Origin: Struthidea cinerea
Taxonomy: Eukaryota; Chordata; Aves; Passeriformes; Corcoracidae
Length of the DNA stretch: 64,000 nucleotides
Direction of reading: 5' to 3'
Assembly (NCBI GenBank): GCA_013397865.1
Contig: VZTI01001127.1
Coordinates: forward strand, 186,001-250,000
The translations under genes and the position numbers were made by a program. Each line of letters begins with the position of its first letter. The first letter of the stretch is position 1. The notes beneath the pieces were generated by a model, which was not told the DNA's origin, made no database searches, and saw nothing but the letters and a program-made list of their open reading frames with translations. This document shows positions 1 through 9,690 of the stretch, piece after piece.

Positions 1-884
1 GGGAGCAATTTGTTTAAGGCCAAATGGCAGGCTTGTGCAGGTAGGCTAGCATGCTTACCAGAGGAGGAAAATGCTGAAGCAGTAGTTACAAGCATTGGCA
101 GCAGTGGGGTATGCCAGCACTGGCACTATTTTTGGAGGCAGATATATGGCATCTGTCAGACTTTTCCAAGAGATGTGAATCAGTCTAGCTAACTATCAGA
201 GAACATGGTCAATTGCTTTCTTATAGTTTTGATTTATTAACTTCTACTCTGAAGTTTAAAAATCTGAACAAGCAGCATGTTCAGGTTGCGTATGTGTTTT
301 CCATGGAGTAATTAATACATATCCCACTCACATTTGAATATGCTCATTCTAAAGTACTGCCTTCAAAAGGTAACACTCTGGCCATGCCAAAAGAATTTTG
401 CCTGGGTGACAACTTCAGAAATGCACACAGCCTATCCAATTTTATCTGAAAGGTGATTTTTAAAATATAGAGGTCTAAGGAATTTAGCAAGAAAAAGTTG
501 AACTTTATCCTGTGTTTATTTACATAAGGAGTGCTTTCCTGGAATGTAGACATAGATGTTGTCTATTAGCACCAGAGGTTTAAAGGCAAAGATTTGCAGG
601 TTACACATATAGCAAAGCCACCGTGGCCTCCCGCTCACCTGCCCCCAGGGAAAACAAGCTATTATTCAGAGAAAAATGTTGTTTTTCCAGTAAGGTCTTT
701 TGTCAGTACAGCTCTCTTGGGTAGGGCTTCATCTTCCTACCTTCACAGTCTTCCCAAACAAATTCCTTGTAGTGTAAACCTAGATGAGTATTGTATTTTA
801 TTTGTAATGCCTGCATTTGGAGGTGTGTCATTTCCTTGTGTCAGACTTGACTGTGTTAAGGAAACTTTGCTGTCTGAGCATGCA
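1..884. other. Unique non-coding sequence, no gene seen
   Basis: I see no repeat family, RNA gene or credible exon here. Short open stretches exist in several frames but have no recognisable domain and no supporting splice signals. Composition is AT-moderate, rising in GC towards 885. Confidence 0.5.
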
Positions 885-1330
885 GGGGCTGCTCTGTCAG
901 CCACAGTGGCATCACCTGCTTGGGACTGAAGCCCCTCTGCAGTGGCGGCCCCAGGGGGGTGATGGATTCCCTGCTTGGCTCCCTGCACACCCCACGCTCA
1001 CACAGTCAGACCAGTTTCCTTACTGGCTTGACTTCAGGTTTCCCACAGTAGTCTCAGACCCCTGGGTCCTTATAATAATGTAATCATTGGGCAACAACAG
1101 AACAAGAGTTCGAGCTGGTGCCAAGGAGGAAGAGGAGGGACCCCCAACCAAGGGGCCCCATGGCTTTTATACTCTAACACTCTGCACGGGGACATCTGGG
1201 GTCTCCCTGCCGAGTCCCTGGCTCCTGCAAGTGTCTCTCACCTGGCTGTGACAGAGGTCCCTGTGTATTTGTTATGCAAAAGGTTGGCAGTTCATGGACA
1301 CTTGCCTCGGGCTCTGCCACCCAGACCTCA
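885..1330 (-). other. GC-rich patch, possible decayed LTR or minus-strand promoter
   Basis: This stretch is clearly richer in G and C than both flanks. Read on the minus strand it contains TATAAAAG (plus-strand 1164-1171). Downstream of that, on the minus strand, follows a G/C-rich leader and then an AT-rich end near 1070-1085. That order, GC-rich upstream part, TATA box, leader, AT-rich tail, is typical of a retroviral LTR read 5' to 3' on the minus strand. I cannot define TG/CA ends or flanking target duplications, so an unrelated promoter or plain unique DNA is equally possible. Confidence 0.25.
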
Positions 1331-2679
1331 ATCTGCACAGTGAACTACCTGCACTAAATATATTCCTCAACATCTGAGACATTCTTCTTTCTAGTTTCCT
1401 AGGAAATACCCGTCCCTGAGTATGACCTTTCGGCTCAAATTGCCTGCTGAAATGTTTCATTCAAACTGCTTCCTCTCTTTAGCCTCTTCATCTAGTCAGT
1501 TACAAATTTTCTGGAAGACTCCTGCCACAGATAATATCATATTGTGAAGAGAAACTGCCTAAAATATTTTATTAATATACTATGACTCATAATTTGCTTG
1601 ATATTGCACTGGTTGCTATACAATTGCCTGCTAGAATGAATTCTTGGCTGTTTCTAATAGTCTGTCTCATCGCTTACTAGCCATGGCACTTACTTGAACT
1701 TTGCCTGTGTGCTGAGGTTGGCACCACAGCATGGAAATCCAGGAGATGAAATGAAACCCTTTGGTAAACCTCTGAAGAATGGTAGGAGTGAGAAGTTTCT
1801 GCTGAGTACATCATACACAAGGCTCTTTTTCAGGTAGTGAACCATCCCAGGTTGTTGTCTCAAGATGAAGTTGCCCATGCAGCCTTTCAGGAGACTCCCC
1901 AACAAAACTTTGGTAAACATCGGCTTTCCTTGAAAAGTTCTGGAAGCAGTTTGTTAGTCTAGGAATTGTTCCAAGTGCACAGTGTGGCCTTTTAACAGTG
2001 AGGAGGTAGACAAGGGTAGATGAAGAACTCCAATTTGCACCAATTTGTTCAGCAGTATGGAGGTACTGAGTACTGGGTTTGTCTAGGGAAGACAGGAGCA
2101 CAGAACTTTCATTGCCTTGATTCTGATTGCTAAGCAGTGTTTCATCTCTCCTGAGGAAGGTATTTGTGTTCATTCACTTGCAGACTCAGCAGAGGCCCAG
2201 CATGGCTGTGCTGGTAGAGTAGGCCCTGGTGAAAATGGCACGCTGACCTCCCACTTGTTGTTCAGTGAGTGACATCCTGGATGTACGTGCTGGTAGCACA
2301 TGCCAGTCGACTTGCTGAGCAGATGTGTGGAGCCTGTTTTGGGCGGAGGTGGCAAAATCAGCTGTCTGATCCTGGTTCTCCTGGCCTGAACTACAAGCTC
2401 TCTAGTGCTGAGCTAGTCTGCAAGGCAAAAAATTTTGTTTTGCCTAATCTGCTAAAAAACATCTGAACAGGCTTTGATCAGGAGAAAGGCTGGAACTGGA
2501 GGGTAGCGTGGACCTGAGGACCTGAGTTTCACTTGCTGTGCTTCCTGGCTGGTAACATTTTGGTAAAGACAGGTATTAAAATATAAAATGATGTGGAAAA
2601 GTGAGTTCAAACAAGGTTGGAGAACATTTGTGTAGAAAATGTTAACTGCATTAAAAAAAAAAACCAAACAGTTATGACA
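1331..2679. other. Unique non-coding sequence
   Basis: No gene or recognisable mobile element is visible. A run of eleven A residues near 2654-2664 lies just before the CR1 fragment at 2680. Open stretches on the minus strand between 1690 and 2355 lack any recognisable motif. Confidence 0.5.
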
Positions 2680-2955
2680 GGTTCTCTGGAGATCATCTAG
2701 TCCAATCTCATACCCAAGCTGGATCAGGTTACTCAGGGCCTAGTCTGGCTGAGGACAAGACATCTCCAAGGATGGAGTATCCTCTTAGGGCACCTGTGGT
2801 GGTGCTTAACCTCTTCCACAGAGAACATTTTCTCCTGAAATCTAGTCAGAATTGCTTTTGCTGCAAGCTAGCTGGGAGTGCTGGCTCTTTCCTCCTCACT
2901 GTGCATTAGAGAGAAGAGCCTGTCTTCAGCCGGTCTTCCTATAATCCTTTCTTTT
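2680..2955 (-). mobile_element. Old CR1 LINE fragment, 3' region, antisense
   Basis: The plus strand begins with GTTCTCTGGAGATCATCTAG followed by TCCAA. This is the reverse complement of the 3' untranslated region of an avian CR1 element. Further along come a degenerate version of the track 'lead sentence' of CR1 (CAAGCTGGATCAGG, then CTCTTCCACAGAGAAC) and a remnant near 2900-2930 resembling the C-terminal ORF2 region. The copy is 5' truncated, as most CR1 insertions are, and heavily diverged with indels, so it is an old insertion. It lacks the terminal octamer repeats. The right boundary is approximate. Confidence 0.75.
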
Positions 2956-5900
2956 TCAGTGATGAATATTCTCTGTACATGGCTACTCTAGTTTAGTCTA
3001 GTTGTTCCCAGGATGCAGGTTAGGAGTTCAGCATCTCCAACAGCACAATTGCCCACTGTGGCTGTAGTTTTTCTACAGCTTTTGTAATTGAATGGATGAC
3101 AAAATCAGAGCTCAATAGAATTCAACTTAGTTTGTGCTGTCCCCAGCTCATACAGGCTGATCTTAATTCAAGCTGTGACTCTGATGACACGTATTTAATA
3201 TTTCTGTAAGGCAAATACAGTTTCATTGCTCCAGTAGTGAGGTGACCTATTTGAAGTGACTGAATTATTATTTTAAGCTAATACTACACTGTAGGAAATG
3301 ATTGTGTGCCTTTTTGCTATTTCCAGCTACATTCTCCATGCTGGTGGAGCTCAGTAAGATCTCCATATCTGGGCAGGAATGGGGCAGGCCTAGGAACTGT
3401 CTGTTTTGTTCAGCATTTTCTTTGCAAAACCTACAGGAAGCCAAGGCAGTATGTCTGCAAGGCTTCTTATTACATATTATGTTGTGTGGTTTCCCTATGG
3501 AAAATATATGGCTGGAAAGAATGTGTTATGTTGAACCACTAGAATGTGAAGAATTTGGGTATCTGGTTTTCTAACACAGCTCTGTACTCACTCTTCAAAA
3601 GAAAAGCCACAGAAAGGAAAGGCTGTTTGTCATATCCTGGGGTTATTATCTCCTTTATTCACTATTTACTGTGGGAGGTTGTGACAGCCTTATGCTATTC
3701 TAAAGGTTATTTTAGTCTGGCAGAAAGATGGAAGAAGAGGGAAAAAACAGGCAAGAGAGGAAGGGAGTGAGTGGTCATACCACGGGGAATTTACTGCTAG
3801 ATTCTAGTAGAAAGAAGCAAAGAGGGCAAATCAAAGGATGACATAGTTTCGTCCTGTTTAATGGCATGGGTTTTGTTAGCAGTGTAACCATCCCACGGAA
3901 ACCTCCAGCAGTGAGAGGTAAATAGTGATGCTGAGAAGAAATTTTGATGTACATGATTCACTTTGCTCTTTTGCTTGTGGTAGCTCCTAATGGTATTCCT
4001 GTCAGATTTCAGTGATCTCCAATACCTGCTGCTTTTATTGGGGTTACAAGACTATATCTCAACATTGTAGTATTTTCTGATATTCTACAAGTAATTTTTC
4101 ATGAGAAAGGAATTGCTGTAGTGTCTGAATGTCAAAATGAAAACTTCCATGTAAATCGACTCTATTTCATAAATATTTTTTTTAATTTGTAAAATCATGA
4201 GGTGCATCTCAGAAAAGATGATATTTTCATTCTTTGATAATGTAATACTGTACATGGAGGTCACAAAGGATTGAAGGGAAAACCACTGAAATAATTAATC
4301 TCCCAATTAAATTAGTTTTATGATTCTGAAATGAACATTTTGACTTGGTTTACACTCTGAATTCTTCTGCAAAAAATTCTTCTGTTTTACCCCAGGAAAC
4401 TAAAAATGTCTGACAAGAGCATGACTGACATTTACAAAAAATAAATAATATGGTTTCAAAATAGAGTCTCCAAGGAAAGTACATACTTGAATTAGTAGGA
4501 TATCAGAATTCTTTCCCAGTGGTTCTGTGCTTTGGCAAGATATTTTCTTGGACGCTGGGAACCAGTAATTACAGATGGACTGAAACAGTCAAAGAGGGAA
4601 CATCTGAAGTGATCTTTTACACATTGCTGTAAGACACTCTTCTGTTTTAAATTAGTAAGATCTAAAACATCATGGTAACAGATGTTGGTCTCTGAGAGTA
4701 AACATTTCAGGATGGAAATCTCTCTGTGTGTCTCCTGCTCTGCATACATAATATTAACAACATACAAACATGTCTTGTCATTTAAGAAAGGTTTTCGCCT
4801 ACATTGAATAGTTGGCTTAGTTAGACAAAAGTTAATAATCTTAAAAGGGTTAATAACCTTCTTGCGCCTGACTGGAGTAAATACTAAGGGCCTATGAATA
4901 TGTAAGATAGGCAAAAGAATCATTCCTTATCTTTTTTGTTTTGTTATCCATATTCATTTTAAGAGAGGAACATGACTTATCCTTTGGACCAAAGCTTCTC
5001 ACTTTTGCATGAAAACCTAGGTTTCACAAATGTGGGCCATGATAACAGGATCAGGGGAAGTGAATGCTGGAAGATATACACATTAAAATACATAGGTTTT
5101 ACTCTTGATGTGTATTGCAGACAGGAGAACTTTCAAAGGTTCAACGGGTATTGATAGATTATTGGAGAATATTACTTCTATTTCAACAAAACACAATATA
5201 CTGCTTTTATAAATGAGCTGTCTTTCTTAATTTATCCTTAACATTGAAAATGATCCCTTTATCCTGCTGCCAAATCTAATATATTTTGTGCATAGGATCA
5301 CATAAAATATTTTGAATTTCCAAAAAAATCTTGTACTCCCCTCAGGTAAGGTGAGTTTAGTGCCTGGTAGTGGCATTTAATAGTGATTAAAAATGGTAAG
5401 TGATTAAACTTATCACAAGATGAAGCTTCTCATTTGCCAATTAGAAATTAATCAGAAGTGTTAATCAGACCCATGATCTTAATTTTCTCTCTTCTGGAAA
5501 TTTAGGACAGATCTTGCATTTTCTAAAGATGAAGAAAGAACCTGGAAAACATGATACATGATGGATTCTTCCTTTTTTTTTTTTTCCTCCACATAAATAT
5601 TTTAAATACCATAGTTTTATCATTTACTTTGAACAACACCAAAATGCAGCATACTTGAGAAGAATGACTGTCTCAATACTGAGGCTTAGGAGAGTTAACT
5701 TCAGACAGTGATCTGAAAAGCTCATGTGGAATCACAAACCTTTATTTCATTTGCACTCATGGCAGGATTCATCTCCGAAACTGCCTTAGAGGAGTAAAGT
5801 AGTTTTGAGGAGACTCCATAGGTAGTTTGCATAGATGATTTGCTGTTTTCAGCCCAAGTGTTTAGCTGGTGCGTGGAATCCTGAGGACTACTGGGAACAA

Positions 5901-7015
5901 GAGGTTGAGTTACACACTTTTTAAATTTCGAACAAGATGTTCAAGTTTTATGTGTCTGGATACAGAAAAAACAGGAGGAAGTTGTAAAATTTCTTCCATG
6001 AAGTTGCATTCATTCTTAGGGTTTTGTTTCTCTGAATACCTGTTTGTACTTTTCTGACATGCTGTCCACCTTTTATCTCTTCTAATACTAGAAGCACTAC
6101 ACTGGAAACTGAGTCCCCCCCCCTCTTTCCCTGTCCTCTCCAGCTGCACATAAGTGTCATTGAGTCATCCCAGTAGGAATCTGGCTGTATCATGCATCCT
6201 GTTGCCCTCTGCTCCATTCCTGTGATGATCCCTTCAGAGACATGCCCACGTTTTTCATCCTGGCAGACAGCCCACTTTCTCATTCTGTGAGCTGGCTTTG
6301 TGAATGGCCCATAAAATTCTTCTAAGGAGTCATGTAAACCCAATTCTTTTGCTGTTCATATGGAATTCCTGCCCTGCATTTTTTCTCCTGTCTGCGTATC
6401 ATTCTATGATTTGGCCTGACTTCACATTTATTTCTGTCTATAATCCTTATGCCACCTTCTATTTTTGTTATTTCTTCTTCTCCACCATTTTTTGGGAAGA
6501 GCTGCTTCATAGTTCTTATTTTCTCTTTTCCCTTAGTGCAGCCAATCCTTTCCTTGGGAATATCTTTGCTCTGGTAGCTTTCTTCCTCCCTTTATTCTGT
6601 CCTCACATTCTTCCACAGGCAACCCATCTGAAACAGGGTATTCTTCTTCTAATCTTCTGTGAGGTACCTCTCAGGCTTGGGCTACCTACCCATTTTCTGC
6701 TCCATCACGATGGAGCAGATGACAAATCTCTATCAAACTCCGTCATTCTCTACAGCTGCATTTAAGTCTGGGGTCTCATCATTTGTTGCCTTCGCTAGGC
6801 CAAACCTTGCACAACAATGGTTTGTGCCAGGTAGGCCTCTGCAGGGAGACATTCCTCTGCCTCTGCACCTTCTCATTTATGTCATGCCAAGCCTTTGGTC
6901 ATTTCCATCTGCCCCTCTCTGTGTTTTATCACTGACAACATTTTCCATTTCACTGGCCTTAAAAGAGAAAGAACAATATCTCTCAACATGTCTGTTATGG
7001 TCTTTGCTTTATTAG
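2956..7015. other. Unique non-coding sequence with a pyrimidine-rich kilobase
   Basis: No gene is recognised. There is a T13 run at 5573-5585 and a C9 run at 6115-6123. From about 6058 to 6990 the plus strand is unusually rich in C and T. This suppresses stop codons and produces a 153-codon open stretch at 6304-6765, rich in F, L and S, which I regard as composition-driven. The segment ends at the flanking pentamer ATTAG (7011-7015) of the LTR that follows. Confidence 0.5.
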
Positions 7016-8107
7016 TGTGATGGGTTGACCCTGAGTCTGGATGCCAGGCACCCATCAAAGCCATTCTGTCACTCCCCTCCACAGCTGGAAAGGGGAGAGA
7101 AAATATCATGAAAGGCTTATAAGTTGCGATAACAACAGGGAGAGATCACTCAGTGATTACCATCAGAGGCAAAACAGACTCAACTTGGGGAAATTAGTTG
7201 AATTTATTATCAACAAAAATCAGAGCAGGATAATAAGAAGTAAAAGATCCATTAAAAACAGCTTCCCTCCACCCCTCTCTCCCTTCTGCACTCTATCGCC
7301 TCTCCCAGAGGCCCATGGAGACCGGGAATGGGGGTTATGGTCAGTTCATCAGACTTTGTTCCTGCTGCTGCTCATGGAGAGGAGTTCATCCCCCGTTCCC
7401 CCATGGGAGACAGTTCCCCATTAACTTCTCCAGCACAAGTCCTTCCCATGGGCTATGGTTCTTCATGAACTGCTCCAACAAGGGTCCCTTTCCACAGGCA
7501 GTGCTTCAGGAACAGCCTGCCCCAGCTTGGGTTCCCCACAGAGTCACAAGTCCTTCCAGGAAATCTACTCCAGTGTGGGCTCCTCTCTCCACAGGGCCTC
7601 AGGTCCTGCCTGGAGCCTGTTCCAGCATGGGCTTCCCATGGCATCACAGCCTTTCTTGGGCATCCTCCTGCTCCAGCTGGGGTCCTGCATGGGCTGCAGG
7701 TGGATCTCTGCATCCCCATGGATCTCCATAGGCTGCAGGGACACGGGGGCTTCACCGTGGGCTGCACCACGGGCTGCAGGGGAATCTCAGCTCTGGCACC
7801 TGGAGCACCTCCTGCCCCTCCTTCTCCACTGACCTGGGTGTCTGCAGAGCTGTTCCTCTCAGATGTTCTCACCCCGTTCTTCTCTGAGCCCGATTATATC
7901 TGTGCAATAACTTTTTTCCTTCTCAAATCTGTTATCACAGAGGCATCACCACCTTTTCTGAAGGGTTCGGCCTTGGCCAGTGACAGATCCATCCTGGAGC
8001 CAGCCGGCACTGGCTGTGTTGGCCACAGCAGGAGCTTCTGGCAGCTTCTCGCAGAAACCACCCCATAACCCACCACTACCAAAACCTGGCCACACAAACC
8101 CAATACA
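7016..8107 (-). mobile_element. Nearly complete solo LTR, ERVL-like avian endogenous retrovirus
   Basis: The plus strand runs from TGTGATGGGTTGACCC to AACCCAATACA. Read on the minus strand, this is a TG...CA-bounded LTR of about 1,092 bp starting TGTATTGGGTTTG at 8107. A canonical AATAAA polyadenylation signal lies on the minus strand at 7203-7208, close to the 3' end, which fixes the orientation. The flanks are ATTAG (7011-7015) and ACTAG (8108-8112), a 5-bp duplication with one mismatch; 5 bp is the usual length for ERVL-type integrases. The middle (about 7370-7800) is GC-rich and built of degenerate repeats around CTCCAGC-TGGG and GGCTGCAGG motifs. It has few stops in any frame, so long open stretches occur on both strands without being genes. 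No internal retroviral region remains, so this is a solo LTR left by LTR-LTR recombination. I recognise the family from memory as common in songbirds; the exact name is uncertain. A truncated second copy lies at 60035-60716. Confidence 0.85.
7203..7208 (-). terminator. Polyadenylation signal AATAAA of the solo LTR
   Basis: TTTATT on the plus strand is AATAAA on the minus strand. It sits about 190 bp before the 3' end of the minus-strand LTR, as expected for the R-U5 region. Confidence 0.6.
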
Positions 8108-9034
8108 ACTAGTCGCTTTTCATAAAGTGGAGGACGAACGTCATAATTATGAAAGTTACGCTTCTTTCCTCCTGCATACTGAAAGTGGCTGAATTCCTGC
8201 TTTAAATGTGAAGTTTGTTGATGTTAACTGTGGAAACTCAAGCTGTACAATTTGTTGGCAACATTTGCAAAATTAAAAAGAAGTGTACGGGATTATATGC
8301 AAAAGTCAGTTACTAACACCTGCTTCAATGCTGTATTGTAGGGGAACACAAGGAGAAGGACGGATTCAGAAAGATCCACAGCTATGTAGTACTGATTAAT
8401 ACGACTCCACTGCTACGGAACTGTTCCTCTACTCAGGACATTGCCATTAGAATTAGAAAGAATTTTTGAGAAACAGCAGGTTTTGTCATCAGCAATATCT
8501 GAATGTTGTCAAATGTACACACCTGTAATCATTAAAGCACCAAGACTTAGAAGAGAATGAACAGGACAGTTGACAGTTTTCAGGAAGTTCCAGTTTCTGC
8601 CCTTTAGCTACCAAAAAAGTTCATATTTTTGGGGAGGCACATCCATACTCAGCATATGACAGCCAGTCATAGCTCCCAGTGACAGGACACTGCTTTGTCC
8701 TCTCTGAATCTGGATGAAAGAGGTTGTGTACTAGGCCAGGTAGAAATTGGTGATCCAGAAATAATGTTTTCACCACAAGTTTATATATTTATATCTGGTT
8801 TGATGAAAGCCAAAGGCCCAGATTTTCGCACAGTCACTGTGAATTGAAAGCAACTTCAAAATGATAATTCCAGGTGTCAGTTCTCACAATGCTGTTTCTG
8901 AATTTTAAAGCACATAATCCAAAATGACCACCCTTAGAAGGCAGGTAAAGTAGCTATTTTTTCCTGTTAAGTGTTAGAACTCAGCTGCATGATTTGTTTC
9001 AATTGATCAGTTCTACAGTTGCTCAATAATAGCA
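8108..9034. other. Unique non-coding sequence
   Basis: No gene or repeat recognised. The first five bases are the right-hand target-site copy of the preceding LTR. Confidence 0.5.
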
Positions 9035-9224
9035 GCACTGGAACAGGCTCCCCAGGGCAGTGGTCAAAGCACCAGCCTGTCTGAGCTCAATAAGCCTTTG
9101 GACAACACTTTCAGGCACATGGTATGACTCTTGGGCGTGTCCTGCACATGGCCAGGAGTTGGACTTGATGATCCTTATGGGTCCCTCTGAACTCAACCTT
9201 TTCTATGATTCCATTGTTCTATGA
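9035..9224 (+). mobile_element. CR1 LINE 3' end, sense
   Basis: The sequence starts within the C-terminal coding part of CR1 ORF2 (CACTGGAACAGGCTCCCCAG, encoding the HWNRLP-type motif). It continues through GGCCAGGAGTTGGACTTGATG and ends with the octamer-type terminus TTCTATGATTCCATTGTTCTATGA. It is strongly 5' truncated (about 190 bp). It belongs to the same subfamily as the copy at 38463-38992, to which it is closely similar along its whole length. No poly(A) tail is present, as is normal for CR1. Confidence 0.9.
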
Positions 9225-9404
9225 AATGTTAAACTGCATTCTGACTACCAAGCAACAGAATTTTTTGCACTCCTTTTATTGAAAATCATGCAGTTTATGG
9301 CTTCAAAATTCTGTTATTTCAGTTCTATTGCAGTGAGACGTGGCTTTCCTTGTAGGAAGTGAAGAATTTGCAGTTTTATGACTGAATGTGAAAATTGTTA
9401 TCAC
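9225..9404. other. Short unique spacer
   Basis: No recognisable element is present between the CR1 3' end and the possible capsid relic. Confidence 0.4.
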
Positions 9405-9690
9405 TCTCCATTTTGCCTTTTTCTTCTTGTCTTGCTGAGCAGTCTGCTCCTGCTGCTGCAGGGAGTTCTCTTGTAGCAACCTTGTGTTTGACCTTACAGC
9501 ACAGGTTACTCATGCCAACTAGGAATTCTTCTGTGCATGGCACTTTGTCTGGCTGTTCAAGCTGTAAATTAATTTTGTTTCGTAAATCATCACTGAAGCA
9601 GGTCACAAAGATTCCTGCACTGATGAGAGAGGGGGTGTACATTTGCTAGTGAGTAAGCAGAATGATAAAGTCTCTGAGCCACTAGTGCTG
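9405..9690 (-). pseudogene. Possible retroviral gag (capsid C-terminal) relic
   Basis: The minus-strand reading through 9642-9376 contains FVTCFSDDLRNKI followed by LQLEQPDK. After about 25 residues come KVATRE and a charged EEKGK segment. The order matches the C-terminal half of gammaretrovirus-like capsid: a phenylalanine-containing helix, a D-[IL]-R-x-K-[IL] motif, an LE pair, then a basic RE-rich tail leading to nucleocapsid. Just upstream on the minus strand, with one in-frame stop, is a F-x(10)-YTP pattern that also fits that region. I infer a short, mutated fragment of an ancient ERV1-type gag. Pol, env and LTRs are not visible around it, and part of the segment between YTP and the D-L-R motif seems shorter than in the family. 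It could be coincidental. Confidence 0.3.

Noticed and set aside
4492..4923. 143-codon minus-strand frame
   Set aside because: Composition of the translation looks random and no domain is recognisable.
6304..6765. 153-codon plus-strand frame rich in F, L and S that looks like a membrane protein
   Set aside because: Located in pyrimidine-biased DNA, where TTY and CTN codons automatically mimic hydrophobic segments. No family resemblance.
7315..8068. Several overlapping open frames of 120-140 codons on both strands
   Set aside because: All lie in the GC-rich repeat core of the solo LTR, which is stop-poor in most frames.
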